NCBI RefSeq assembly: GCF_002332425.1
Contig: NZ_NRGS01000005.1
Location: forward strand, 62,001-126,000
Source of the DNA: Brachybacterium alimentarium
GTDB taxonomy: Bacteria; Actinomycetota; Actinomycetes; Actinomycetales; Dermabacteraceae
DNA: 64,000 bases
Direction of reading: 5' to 3'
Position 1 is the first letter of the stretch. Every line of letters begins with the position of its first letter. Below the pieces are notes generated by a model. That model was not told the DNA's origin, made no database searches, and was given only the letters and a program-made list of their open reading frames with translations. Below, one piece after another: positions 19,605 through 28,596 of this stretch. The translations under genes were made by a program, and so were the position numbers.

Positions 19605-21278
19605 ATGTCCGCCTCCGCCGCGCCCGTCCGTCCGAAGCGCCTGGACCGCGTGCTCGACCGGGTCGAGCGGATCGGGAACCGCCTGCCCGACCCGCTCGTG
19701 CTCTTCGCCGGACTGTTCCTCCTCACCGCCGTGCTCACCACGGTGCTGGGGGCGCTCGGGGCGCAGGTGCAGGTGCCCGGCGAGGACGATCCCCTGCAGG
19801 TGCGCTCGTTCTTCAGTGGCGAGGGGCTGACCTGGTTCACGACCACGATGGGGGAGAACTACATTGGCTTCCCACCCCTGGTGAACGTGCTGCCGATCGT
19901 CCTCGCGGTCGGCATCGCCGAGGGCTCGGGCCTGCTCAGTGCCGCGATCCGAGGGCTCTTCGGGTCCGCGCCGCGCTGGCTGCTGCCGTATGTCGTCGCC
20001 TTCGTCGGAGTCAACGGGAACCTCATGAGCGACACCTCGTTCGTGGTGATCCCGCCTCTGGCCGCACTCGTGTTCGCCGCCGCCGGCCGCCACCCCGTGG
20101 CCGGACTGATCGGCGGCTTCGCAGCCGTCGGCGCCTCGTTCTCGACCTCCATGCTGCCCTCACCGATCGACGCGAACTTCGCCGGGATCACCTCCGGCGT
20201 GATGGGTGCCCTGCCCGATGCGCTCCAGGCGACCCCCGTCACCGTGGTCTCCAACTACTGGATCAACCTCGCCTCCTCCCTGGTGCTCGTGCTCGCCTGC
20301 GGCGCTCTCATCGATCGTGTGCTCGAGCCGCGCCTGGAGAGGGCCGGTGTCCCGAGGGCCATCGACGACCCGGACGAGGGTGCGCCGACCGGCCCGAGCA
20401 GCGGCGGCGGGGCCGAGGCCGACGGCTCTCCGGGCGGCACCGCGGCGTCCGGCGAGAAGGAGCGACCGAAGGCCAGGACGGGGGAGCGGGACGAGGACGT
20501 CAGCTCGTCGGTCGAGCCCGTGGAGAAGCGCGCGCTGGTCTGGGCGGGTGTGACGCTGGCAGGCCTCGTCGCGCTCATCGTGGCGATCGCCGTGATCCCG
20601 TTCTCCCCATGGCGGAGCGACGGCGGCGGGCTGCTGCCGGACTCGCCGTTCATGGGGTCCATCGTGTTCCTCATCGTCGTGGTGTTCTCGGTGACGGGCA
20701 TCGTCTACGGCGCACGGCTGGGCACCATTCGCACCGGCGGCGACGTGGCCCGTCACATGGGGCAGGGCCTGCGATCCATGACCAGCTTCCTCGTGGTGGC
20801 CTTCGCCCTCGCACAGTTCCTGGCCCTGTTCGAGTGGAGCGGGGTCGGCACCTATCTCGCCGTGCACGGGGCGGCCTGGCTCGAGTCGGCGCAGCTCGGC
20901 GGACTGCCCGTGATCCTGGCCTTCGTGGTGCTGTGCGCGGTCGCCAACCTCTTCATCACGTCCGGCACCTCGATGTGGGGGCTGATGGCGGTCGTGTTCG
21001 TACCCATGCTCGGCCTCGCCGGCCTCGAGCCCGCCTTCGTGCAGGCGGCCTTCCGGATCGGCGACTCCTCGACGCAGATCATCACCCCGCTCAGCCCCTA
21101 CCTCATCGTGCTGCTGGGGATGGTGCGCCGGTACGAGCCGGGCGCGGGCCTCGGCACGCTGGTGGCACGTCTGGTCCCCTTCACCCTCGTGTTCTTCACG
21201 GTATGGGTCGCGGTCCTCCTCGTGTTCTACGGTCTGGACCTGCCGATCGGACCCGCGAACGGCATCCACCTGGAGTGA
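19605..21278 (+). CDS. AbgT family transporter
   Basis: A 557-residue polytopic protein of the AbgT family (p-aminobenzoyl-glutamate importer of E. coli; other members export sulfonamides). Family features are NLMSDTSFVVIPPLAALVF, PSPIDANFAGITSGVM and SGTSMWGLMAVVFVPM, with about ten or more spans and a hydrophilic loop around residues 245-305 rich in Gly, Glu and Lys. It could import folate breakdown products or drive drug efflux. GGGAG lies just before the ATG. It is a single gene with a TATGAT box upstream. Confidence 0.92.
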   Translation: MSASAAPVRPKRLDRVLDRVERIGNRLPDPLVLFAGLFLLTAVLTTVLGALGAQVQVPGEDDPLQVRSFFSGEGLTWFTTTMGENYIGFPPLVNVLPIVLAVGIAEGSGLLSAAIRGLFGSAPRWLLPYVVAFVGVNGNLMSDTSFVVIPPLAALVFAAAGRHPVAGLIGGFAAVGASFSTSMLPSPIDANFAGITSGVMGALPDALQATPVTVVSNYWINLASSLVLVLACGALIDRVLEPRLERAGVPRAIDDPDEGAPTGPSSGGGAEADGSPGGTAASGEKERPKARTGERDEDVSSSVEPVEKRALVWAGVTLAGLVALIVAIAVIPFSPWRSDGGGLLPDSPFMGSIVFLIVVVFSVTGIVYGARLGTIRTGGDVARHMGQGLRSMTSFLVVAFALAQFLALFEWSGVGTYLAVHGAAWLESAQLGGLPVILAFVVLCAVANLFITSGTSMWGLMAVVFVPMLGLAGLEPAFVQAAFRIGDSSTQIITPLSPYLIVLLGMVRRYEPGAGLGTLVARLVPFTLVFFTVWVAVLLVFYGLDLPIGPANGIHLE

Positions 21279-21466
21279 CGTCCGGCCGACCGCGCGGGGC
21301 GGTGCGCCCCCGGTCGGTCCTGTCATCGGCGGCGGTGCGCCCGTCGTCGGCGCCGGTGCGCTTGTCGGCGGCGGGGCCGACGCACGTCCGTGGGTCGGTC
21401 GTCGTCCTCGTGGGGCCGGTCGGAGCGCTAGCCTGATCCCACCCCCGACCAGGCCAGGAGCCCCCG

Positions 21467-22678
21467 ATGATCTTCACCCAGTCCTCCAAGCTGCGCGACG
21501 TCTGCTACGAGATCCGCGGCCCGGTGCCCGCAGAGGCTGCGCGCATGGAGGCAGAGGGGCACAAGATCATCAAGCTGAACATCGGCAACCCCGCCCCGTT
21601 CGGCTTCGAGTGCCCCGACGAGATCCTCGTCGACATGATCAAGAATCTGTCCACCGCACAGGGCTACTCCGACTCCAAGGGCATCCCTGCGGCCCGTCGT
21701 GCGGTCGCGCAGTACTACCAGACCCGCGACATGCCCGGCATCGGGCTGGATGACGTCTACCTCGGCAACGGCGTCTCGGAGCTGATCCAGATGGTGTGCC
21801 AGGCACTGGTGGACGACGGCGACGAGGTGCTCGTGCCGCAGCCGGACTATCCGCTGTGGACGGCGTCGGTCGCGCTCGCCGGGGGCCGTGCCGTCCATTA
21901 CGTGTGCGACGAGGAGGAGAGCTGGTGGCCCGACGTCGAGGACATCGCCTCGAAGATCACCGAGCGCACCAAGGCGATCGTGGTCATCAACCCCAACAAC
22001 CCCACCGGCGCCGTGTACCCCGAGCACGTGCTGCGCGACATCGTCGAGGTCGCCCGCACGCACGGCCTGATGATCCTGGCGGACGAGATCTACGACAAGA
22101 TCCTCTACGACGATGCGGTCCACACCCCGATCGCGTCCCTCGCGCCCGATCTGCTGTCGATCACCTTCAACGGGCTGTCCAAGGCGTACCGCGTGGCCGG
22201 CTTCCGCGCCGGATGGATGGCGCTGTACGGACCCAAGGATGATGCGACCAGCTTCATCGAGGGCCTGGACGTGCTCTCGAACATGCGGTTGTGCCCGAAC
22301 GTGCCGGCCCAGCACGTGGTGGCGACGGCGCTGGGCGGCTATCAGTCGATCAACGAGCTGCTCCTGCCCGGAGGGCGCCTGCTCGAGCAGCGCGACGTGG
22401 CCTATGAGGGGCTCAGCGCGATCGACGGGGTCAGCGTGGTCAAGGCCCAGGGTGCGCTGTACATGTTCCCGAAGCTGGACCGCGAGATGTACGCGATCGA
22501 GGATGATGAGCAGTTCGCCTATGACCTGCTGCGCACGCAGAAACTGCTGGTCACCCACGGCACCGGTTTCAACCTCGCCACGCCGGACCATTTCCGCCTG
22601 GTCACGTTGCCCAGCACGGAGCTGCTCGCCAACGCGATGGACCGCATCGCCGACTACCTCGCCGGCATCCGCCGCTGA
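21467..22678 (+). CDS. alaA: PLP-dependent aminotransferase, AlaA-like (alanine:2-oxoglutarate)
   Basis: A 403-residue fold-type I aminotransferase. Visible features: LNIGNPAPFGFECPDEI near the N terminus, NPNNPTGAVY, LADEIYDKILYDD with the PLP-contacting Asp, and the Schiff-base lysine in GLSKAYRVAGFRAGW (about residue 239). This set matches AlaA, the alanine aminotransferase that makes alanine from pyruvate and glutamate. Close relatives include AspC-like enzymes, so substrate assignment is by resemblance only. AGGAG lies 7 nt before the ATG, with a TAGCCT box about 40 nt upstream. It is monocistronic and convergent with DUF1304. Confidence 0.88.
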   Translation: MIFTQSSKLRDVCYEIRGPVPAEAARMEAEGHKIIKLNIGNPAPFGFECPDEILVDMIKNLSTAQGYSDSKGIPAARRAVAQYYQTRDMPGIGLDDVYLGNGVSELIQMVCQALVDDGDEVLVPQPDYPLWTASVALAGGRAVHYVCDEEESWWPDVEDIASKITERTKAIVVINPNNPTGAVYPEHVLRDIVEVARTHGLMILADEIYDKILYDDAVHTPIASLAPDLLSITFNGLSKAYRVAGFRAGWMALYGPKDDATSFIEGLDVLSNMRLCPNVPAQHVVATALGGYQSINELLLPGGRLLEQRDVAYEGLSAIDGVSVVKAQGALYMFPKLDREMYAIEDDEQFAYDLLRTQKLLVTHGTGFNLATPDHFRLVTLPSTELLANAMDRIADYLAGIRR

Positions 22679-22681
22679 GCA

Positions 22682-22697
22682 CGGGCGGCCGCGCCCG
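22682..22697. terminator. short hairpin between convergent genes
   Basis: CGGGCG-GCCG-CGCCCG lies 4 nt after the alaA stop codon. The stem is only 6 bp, so termination activity is uncertain. Confidence 0.35.
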
Positions 22698-22749
22698 GAC
22701 GGCGAGGGCGTACGGCGAGGGCGGGCGGCGAGCTCAGACCGCGGCGCGC

Positions 22750-23139
22750 TCAGACGGCGAGGGCGAGCAGCAGCGCGAGCACCGCGAGCAGGGGAAGCGT
22801 CCCCTGCCGCACGGCAGCGCCGCGATGCGCGGGCGAGCTGAGCAGCAGCACCGTGGCCGCTGCGAGCATGCACCCGGTGCCGGCGAGCATGAGCGTGATG
22901 CCCACCGTGCTGAGCCCGGCGAGGGCGAGGACGGCGCCGAGTGCGGCGAGCACGCCGAGGAACAGGTTGTAGAAACCCTGGTTGAACGCCAGGTCGTGGG
23001 TCGCGGCCACCTCGGCCTCGCTCTGCTCCCCGAACACCTTCGCAGCGCGGGGGCTGCCCCAGGCGAGCGACTCGAGGACGAAGATGACCGCGTGGAGCAG
23101 GGCCGCGAGCAGGGCGAGGACGGATCCGAGGGCGAGCAC
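22750..23139 (-). CDS. DUF1304 family membrane protein
   Basis: A 129-residue protein with four predicted spans, the size and layout of DUF1304. The family motif around FVLESLAWGSPRAAKVFG and the loop AFNQGFYNLFLG are present. Function is unknown in all bacteria. It starts with GTG after GGAAGG. It lies downstream of no other gene on its strand (fprA stops at 23209, 70 nt upstream), so it could be cotranscribed with fprA. Confidence 0.88.
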   Translation of the reverse strand: MLALGSVLALLAALLHAVIFVLESLAWGSPRAAKVFGEQSEAEVAATHDLAFNQGFYNLFLGVLAALGAVLALAGLSTVGITLMLAGTGCMLAAATVLLLSSPAHRGAAVRQGTLPLLAVLALLLALAV

Positions 23140-23208
23140 GGCGGCCTTCCGGGGAGAAAAGGGGTGAGCGCGGCGGCGGGAGCGGTTGCCGACTCCTGCC
23201 GCCGCGGA

Positions 23209-24675
23209 TCAGGCGTTCGAGGTCTGGGGCATCCCCGACTGGGAGACGCGCACCATCTCGTCGCGCTCGACGACCTTGACGCGGGCGCGGGGCTCGCCGT
23301 CGGCGTCCACCGCGGCGGCGCCGAGCGACTTCTCGTGCTCGTCCAGGGCGGTCCAGCCCTCCCACGTCGTGTACTGGACGCCGCGGTCCTCGAGCAGGCG
23401 CAGGATCGCGTCATCATCGCGCTCGGGGGCCGCAGCGAGGACGCCGGCGTCGATGTCCTCGATCAGCGAGGTGATGGTCTCGATCGCGTCGGACTTCGTG
23501 GCGCCGATCAGGCCCACCGGTCCGCGCTTGATCCAGCCGTTGGCGTAGACGCCGGGCAGCACGGTCCCGTCGGCCTCGGTGACGCGGCCGGCGTCGTTGT
23601 GGATCACGCCGCGTGCGGCGTCGTAGGGGATGCCGGGCAGCTCCGAGCCGTGGTAGCCGACGGCGCGGTAGACCGCACCGATCTCGTAGTCCAGGAACTC
23701 GCCGGTGCCCTGCACGCGGCCCTCGGCGTCGAGGCGGGTGCGCTCGAAGCGCATTCCGGTGACCTTGCCGTCCTCGCCGAGCACCTCGACGGGGCGGTGC
23801 CAGAAGTGCATGTGCAGGCGACGCTGCGCGGGGTTGCCGTCCTTGTCGGTCGGCTCCTCGCCGGCGGCCTCGCGGCGCTGCTGCTCCTCGAGCCAGCCCA
23901 CGAAGGTCCGCGTGACCTGGTCGGTGCGCTTGTCCGCCTTGATGGCCTCCCACTCGGCGTCGGTGATCTGCTCGACGTCGCGGGGGTCCATGACGACCTG
24001 GAGGCCCTTGGGGTGGGCGAGCTCGCGCGCCTCGAGCGGGGAGAACTTGGTCTGGGCGGGACCGCGACGGCCGAAGATGTGCACGTCCGTGGTCGCGGCG
24101 GCCTGCAGGCCCTCGTAGACGTTCTCGGGGATCTCTGTGCGCAGCAGCTCGTCGGCGCTCTTGGAGAGCACGCGCGCCACGTCGAGTGCGACATTGCCGT
24201 TGCCGATCACGGCGACCGACTCCGCGTCGAGCCGCCAGGTACGGGGGTAGTCGGGGTTGCCGTCGTACCACGCCACGAAGTCGGCGGCGCCGTGGGAGCC
24301 TTCGAGGTCGATGCCGGGGATGTCGAGGTCGGCATCCTTGAGGGCGCCCGTGGCGAAGATGACCGCGTCGTAGTGGGTGCGCAGATCCTCGGCGGTGAGG
24401 TCGGTGCCGAACTCGACGTCACCGAGGAAGCGGATGTCGCCGCGGCCCAGGATGCGGTGCAGGGCGGTGATGATGCCCTTGATCCGCGGGTGGTCGGGCG
24501 CGACGCCGTAGCGGATCAGACCGAAAGGGGCGGGGAAGCGGTCGAACAGGTCGATCGAGACCTCGAGCTCCCCGTTCTTCACCTGCGGGGTGCGCAGAAG
24601 GGTCTCGGCGGCGTACACGCCGGCGGGGCCGGAGCCGATCACGGCCAGACGGAAGGGCTTCTGGGAGGAGGACAT
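23209..24675 (-). CDS. fprA: ferredoxin/flavodoxin-NADP+ reductase, FprA type
   Basis: A 488-residue adrenodoxin-reductase-like flavoenzyme that moves electrons between NADPH and ferredoxin. The FAD-binding Rossmann loop GSGPAGVYAAE is at residues 14-24, followed by PFGLIRYGVAPDHPRIKG. The NADPH-binding loop is VIGNGNVALDVARVL. The late segment GVYANGWIKRGPVGLIGATK is typical of actinobacterial FprA. GAGGTGAG lies directly before the ATG. Upstream the frame stays open but encodes no recognisable sequence, so the short form is preferred. Partners (ferredoxin, P450) are not in the window. Confidence 0.95.
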   Translation of the reverse strand: MSSSQKPFRLAVIGSGPAGVYAAETLLRTPQVKNGELEVSIDLFDRFPAPFGLIRYGVAPDHPRIKGIITALHRILGRGDIRFLGDVEFGTDLTAEDLRTHYDAVIFATGALKDADLDIPGIDLEGSHGAADFVAWYDGNPDYPRTWRLDAESVAVIGNGNVALDVARVLSKSADELLRTEIPENVYEGLQAAATTDVHIFGRRGPAQTKFSPLEARELAHPKGLQVVMDPRDVEQITDAEWEAIKADKRTDQVTRTFVGWLEEQQRREAAGEEPTDKDGNPAQRRLHMHFWHRPVEVLGEDGKVTGMRFERTRLDAEGRVQGTGEFLDYEIGAVYRAVGYHGSELPGIPYDAARGVIHNDAGRVTEADGTVLPGVYANGWIKRGPVGLIGATKSDAIETITSLIEDIDAGVLAAAPERDDDAILRLLEDRGVQYTTWEGWTALDEHEKSLGAAAVDADGEPRARVKVVERDEMVRVSQSGMPQTSNA

Positions 24676-25090
24676 CTCACCTCGGTCTCGTGGCGCCGTG
24701 GCGCCGGGTCTGGTGCGTCGTCGAAGGCGTCGTCGAGGGCGCGCTGATTTCCGCACCACTGTATACGCGAAATTCGTTCCGTCCCCGGTGCATGTGAGCG
24801 GCTCGACGCCGCGAAGCCGCTCGAGATCAGGCCTGTTCTGCGGCAAGAACGCAGGTCGCCGGCGTCGTACGGGTGCTGGGGACGAGGGACGCCCGGCGCT
24901 GACTTAGCGTGCGCAGACGTTCACTGTCGGTCATCTTCCTCGCGAGGGGACTTCCGGCCGCCACGGCGACTCCTGACGACGGCTGCGACCCCCGACGACG
25001 GCGTCCCCCGGTGACGACCACCGACGGCGACTCCCGACATTGACGGCGATTCCCGATGTCGTCCCTCGACGACGACGGCGGCTCGACGGA
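24676..25090. other. 415-bp gap upstream of fprA
   Basis: No gene is well supported. On the minus strand a TATACAGT sequence near 24761-24768 is a plausible -10 for fprA. A hairpin with 8-bp arms lies at 24796-24822. Between about 24960 and 25065 there are about five diverged copies of a 20-bp unit resembling GTCGGGAGTCGCCGTC. A 35-codon minus-strand frame (24827-24934) starts with ATG but has nothing else to support it. Confidence 0.5.
24960..25065. repeat. degenerate tandem repeat, about 20-bp unit
   Basis: On the minus strand about five diverged copies of a GTCGGGAGTCGCCGTC-like unit follow each other directly beyond the transglutaminase stop codon. The two best copies differ at two or three positions. 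Confidence 0.45.
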
Positions 25091-26131
25091 CTACTCCGGG
25101 GTGGGGGCCGACGCGCCCGTCGTCGCGACCGGCTTCTCGGAGGCGGAGGCCGAGGCGTCGACCGGGACCACCTCGACCGCGACGTCGAGCGTGCTGCGGG
25201 ATCCGGGAGGGCCGACGACAATGCCCTTCAGCGGCGGCACGTCCGCGTAGTCCCGGCCCCAGGCCGTGGTCACGAAGCGCTGATCCACGAAGGTGCGGTT
25301 GGTGGGGTCGATGTCCACCCAGCCGATCCCGGGCACCAGCACGCTCAGCCACGCATGGGAGGCCGCCGAGCCGACCATCTCGCCGGCGGGCTGGGTGACC
25401 AGCGCCCCGGCCTGGGAGGGCGCGGTGCGCAGATAGCCGGAGACATAGCGCGCGGCGAGACCGGCCTCCCGCACCGCCGCGACGCCCACGTGCGCGAAGT
25501 CCTGGCACACGCCGTGCCGCGCGGAGAGCACCTCCTGCAGGGTGGAGGCGACGGTGGTGGCCGAGGAGTCGTAGGTGAAGTCGGTGTGGATCAGGCCGGT
25601 CAGCTCGGCCAGGCACTCCCCGATGGGCCGCTCCGGGGTGAACACGGCGTCGGAGAGCTCCCTGGCGGCGGTCCCGGCGGGGATCCTCGGCGAGGGGTGC
25701 ACGAAATCGATGCTCTCCGCGGGCAGCAGCGGCCCCCAGTGCTCGGGGCCGCACAGCTCCCACGGGCGGGACATCGCGTCGGCGCCGTACCGTCGTTCCG
25801 CCACGGTCACCAAGGCGTGGGAGTGCACATCGAGCCGTTCGTGCATGCCGTCGACCAGCAGGTACGTCGACGAGTTGCCGAAGAAGTCGGTATGGGCCGT
25901 GAGCCGAGCCGGCGCCGGATCCACGGCCACCTCATGGGAGAGCACCCGCTGGTGCGGGGTGGCGCGGGGCTCGACGTGGGCGCGGCCGTAGTTGCGCGAG
26001 ACCGGCTTCGCATAGCGATAGCTGGTCAGGTGGTGAACGCGGTAGTCGAGCGACGGGGCCGACGGCTCGTCGTCGTGGCGCAGCGGGATCTTCGGAGCGG
26101 CACGGCGTGCGGGTCCGGGATTCTCAGACAT
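25091..26131 (-). CDS. transglutaminase-like cysteine protease family protein
   Basis: A 346-residue transglutaminase-like protein with the bacterial N-terminal beta region (LDYRVHHLTSYRYAKPVSRNYGRAHVEPR). The catalytic Cys is in RHGVCQDFAHVG (about residue 208), the His in ASHAWLSV and the Asp in GWVDIDPTNR. No signal peptide, so it is cytosolic. It overlaps the upstream ATP-grasp/alpha-E gene by 8 nt. This trio is a known conserved cluster proposed to build and trim an unknown peptide. The C terminus has a Ser/Ala-rich tail. Confidence 0.93.
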   Translation of the reverse strand: MSENPGPARRAAPKIPLRHDDEPSAPSLDYRVHHLTSYRYAKPVSRNYGRAHVEPRATPHQRVLSHEVAVDPAPARLTAHTDFFGNSSTYLLVDGMHERLDVHSHALVTVAERRYGADAMSRPWELCGPEHWGPLLPAESIDFVHPSPRIPAGTAARELSDAVFTPERPIGECLAELTGLIHTDFTYDSSATTVASTLQEVLSARHGVCQDFAHVGVAAVREAGLAARYVSGYLRTAPSQAGALVTQPAGEMVGSAASHAWLSVLVPGIGWVDIDPTNRTFVDQRFVTTAWGRDYADVPPLKGIVVGPPGSRSTLDVAVEVVPVDASASASEKPVATTGASAPTPE

Positions 26132-28550
26132 CGTCGATCCCCCATCGTGACGTGGCCTCCGAGGGCCGGAAGTAGTGGTCCTCCAGAGCGGTCGCCAGTT
26201 CGCGCAGCGAGGCGATCGCGGAGTCGACCTCGGCGAGCATCGCCGTCGGCGCCCCTCCGCTCTCGCCGCCCTCGACCAGCATCCCGCTGCCGGGGCGCAA
26301 CAGGGACCGTGGCTCCCAGGAGGCGATGCGGGAGCGCAGCGAGGTCCACGGCGCGCGCAGCTCCGGGGCGGGCTCCACCTCGGGCAGGCGATCGAGGGTC
26401 GACCCCAGGCGCTCGATCTGGAAGGCGATCGATCGCGGCAGCGTGGTGTCGTGCAGCAGCAGCTCGAGGAGGAGCTCGGGCTGGACGGCCGCATGGAACG
26501 AGCGCCGGTAGGAGGCCCCGGACTCGGTGATCTGGGCGATCGCGGTGGCGATGCGGATCTCGGCGGCGCGGGAACGGCGATGGCCCAGGGCGACGCGCAG
26601 CAGCGCGAGCAGCCCCATCGTCCGTTCGAGCTTTCGTCCGGCTTCGGTGAAATCCCATCCGAGGTTGCGGGGCATGGAGTCGGCGACCGCGCCCGAGAGG
26701 GTCAGGCAGCCGTCGACCACGTCGGTCAGGCCCTGTTCGAGCGGCTGCAGGTCCGAGCCGTTCAAGGTGCCGAAGCTACCGCGCATCCGCGCGATGATCG
26801 GCCACACGTCATCGGAGACGAGATCCCGCAGGGTGCGAGTGGTGTGGGCCAGCGACGAGTAGGACTGGGCGAGAGAGCCGGGCCGGCCCGCGTCGGTGAG
26901 CAGGCTCAGGATCTCCCGGTGCACGGCGTCGGGATCCGTCGGATCCAGGGCCTGGAACCCGGGATAGGTCGTGGTGACGTGGGTGACCGCCCCGAGCAGC
27001 ACCGCCTGGGCCGTGGTGGCAGCGCGGCTGTGCTCGGAGCCGAGGTCGTTGGAGGTGTCCAGCACGGTGCGCAGCAGCCGGGCGGTGGAGTCGACCCGCT
27101 CGAGATAGCGGCCGAACCAGAACAGGTCCGAACCGATCGACCGGGTCATCGCGGGCGGGGCGGCGAGGACTCCGTGGCTGGCGGGGCCACCGTTCCCCTG
27201 TGCACTCATCTCGAGGGTCGAGCCGTTCAGCGCGGAGTCGTCCGGGCGGGGCTCCTGGAGATCGCGGGGATCATCCGGCAGGGAGGAGGGCTCCGGGACG
27301 GCCACGCAGATGTCCTTGAGTGCTTCGGGGCCGTCGTCCGCAGTGCGGGCGACGCCGCCGGGGAGCACGTCGAAACCGTCCTCGGAGGCGATCACCAGCA
27401 GCTGCAGACGGACGGGCCGCTCCACGAGCTGGTCGCCGCCGTGGGGGTCCACCGACAACCAGCCGGCGCCCATCGGTGCCTGACCTGCCTGACCCGGAGA
27501 ATCTGCCGATCCTGGCGGACCCGGAGACTCTGCCGGACCTGCCGGACCTGCCGGACCTGCCGGACCCGTCGGATCCGCCGGACCTGCCGGCCGCAGCTGG
27601 AGGTCCTCGTGGAGGATCTGACGGCACAGATCCGGCAGGGTGGCCCGCAGCGCAGGGTTCTCGAGCAGACCGGTGCCGAAGGGGTTCAGCATCTGGAGAT
27701 CGCCGCAGCGTGCGGCCTCGACCAGCCCGGTCACTCCGCCGTAGGGCGTCGGCCCCAGATCCAGGGGATCCAGCAGGTGCGAGGGCAGCAGGCGCACCAG
27801 GGAGTCGACCGTGTCCCCGGAATCGGACTCCAGGCCCGGTCGGCGCAGGGTCAGCGTGCCGGACCCGGTGCGCAGGTCGCCCACGGAGACCAGAGGCGCG
27901 CCCAGCAGGTTCGCGAGCCAGCTGTGGTCGAAGGCGCGCAGCGGGTCCTCGGGATCGGTGTCGGTGAGCACCACGGTGCGTCCCGCACGCCCCTCGGCAC
28001 GGGAACGGTGATGCAGTGCCGTGCGGACGGTGTCGAAGAAGGGGTGCAGTCGGCGCAGCGCGGTCGAGCCGTACAGGGTCGGTGCGCAGCGGGAGAGCAC
28101 CCGGCGCAGCTCCAGGGCGGTGCCGGCGCCCTCGGGCACGTCGAGGTGGTCCTCGTGCACCACCCAGCTGCCCTCCTCGGTGCGGGAGACGACGCAGCTC
28201 AGCGCGAACAGATGGGCGGAACCGGCGGACGGGATACCGATCGCGGAGCGCAGGTAGGCCGGATCCTGGAGGAGCTCTGCCGCGGGGGCGACGTCGGTGC
28301 CGAGCACCGTGCGCGGTCCGTACAGATCCGCGTACAGCGCATCGAGCAGCCGCATCCGCTGCACCAGGCCCGAGGAGAGGGTCTCCCACTCCTCGGCGTC
28401 CAGGACGACGGGGACCGGATCGATGCGCGGAGGGGCGACGGAGACGTCGGCGGCGAACATCCTCGCCGCCGACGTCGCGGCGCGCGACCGGCCGACGGGG
28501 CCGAGCGCGGCCAGCTCGTCGGCCAGGGCCGTGGGTGGTGCGATGCTCAC
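26124..28550 (-). CDS. fused circularly permuted type-2 ATP-grasp and alpha-E domain protein
   Basis: An 808-residue fusion. The N-terminal part (about 1-470) is a circularly permuted ATP-grasp domain (FGTGLLENPALRATLPDLCR is a family hallmark), which would ligate an amine to a carboxylate. Residues from about 485 (MTRSIGSDLFWFGRYLERVD) to the end form the helical alpha-E domain. In many bacteria the two are separate genes. Between core segments of the ATP-grasp part lies a Gly-Pro-Ala repeat linker. It starts with GTG; a TACGAT box 6 nt upstream suggests a leaderless mRNA. The transglutaminase gene overlaps its end. Product of the pathway is unknown. Confidence 0.9.
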   Translation of the reverse strand: MSIAPPTALADELAALGPVGRSRAATSAARMFAADVSVAPPRIDPVPVVLDAEEWETLSSGLVQRMRLLDALYADLYGPRTVLGTDVAPAAELLQDPAYLRSAIGIPSAGSAHLFALSCVVSRTEEGSWVVHEDHLDVPEGAGTALELRRVLSRCAPTLYGSTALRRLHPFFDTVRTALHHRSRAEGRAGRTVVLTDTDPEDPLRAFDHSWLANLLGAPLVSVGDLRTGSGTLTLRRPGLESDSGDTVDSLVRLLPSHLLDPLDLGPTPYGGVTGLVEAARCGDLQMLNPFGTGLLENPALRATLPDLCRQILHEDLQLRPAGPADPTGPAGPAGPAGPAESPGPPGSADSPGQAGQAPMGAGWLSVDPHGGDQLVERPVRLQLLVIASEDGFDVLPGGVARTADDGPEALKDICVAVPEPSSLPDDPRDLQEPRPDDSALNGSTLEMSAQGNGGPASHGVLAAPPAMTRSIGSDLFWFGRYLERVDSTARLLRTVLDTSNDLGSEHSRAATTAQAVLLGAVTHVTTTYPGFQALDPTDPDAVHREILSLLTDAGRPGSLAQSYSSLAHTTRTLRDLVSDDVWPIIARMRGSFGTLNGSDLQPLEQGLTDVVDGCLTLSGAVADSMPRNLGWDFTEAGRKLERTMGLLALLRVALGHRRSRAAEIRIATAIAQITESGASYRRSFHAAVQPELLLELLLHDTTLPRSIAFQIERLGSTLDRLPEVEPAPELRAPWTSLRSRIASWEPRSLLRPGSGMLVEGGESGGAPTAMLAEVDSAIASLRELATALEDHYFRPSEATSRWGIDDV
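27495..27590. repeat. 9-bp tandem repeats encoding Gly-Pro-Ala
   Basis: Repeats of GGACCTGCC/ctgccggac type on the + strand encode (GPA)n and related Pro-rich residues of the minus-strand ATP-grasp protein, about residues 322-353. Units are multiples of three, so length variation would not shift the frame. Confidence 0.7.
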
Positions 28551-28556
28551 CCGTCC

Positions 28557-28562
28557 ATCGTA
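28557..28562 (-). promoter_or_regulatory. -10 box (TACGAT) of the leaderless ATP-grasp/alpha-E gene
   Basis: TACGAT, 6 nt, then the GTG start at 28550. There is no ribosome-binding site and the next gene upstream ends 35 bp away. Confidence 0.6.
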
Positions 28563-28596
28563 GGCACGGAGCCCTGATGGGTAGTCAGGAGAGGCG

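Noticed and set aside
24827-24934. 35-codon minus-strand frame starting MTDSERLRTL upstream of fprA
   Set aside because: Has an ATG but no ribosome-binding site, unusual composition for this genome and no recognisable match. Noted only as part of the gap.
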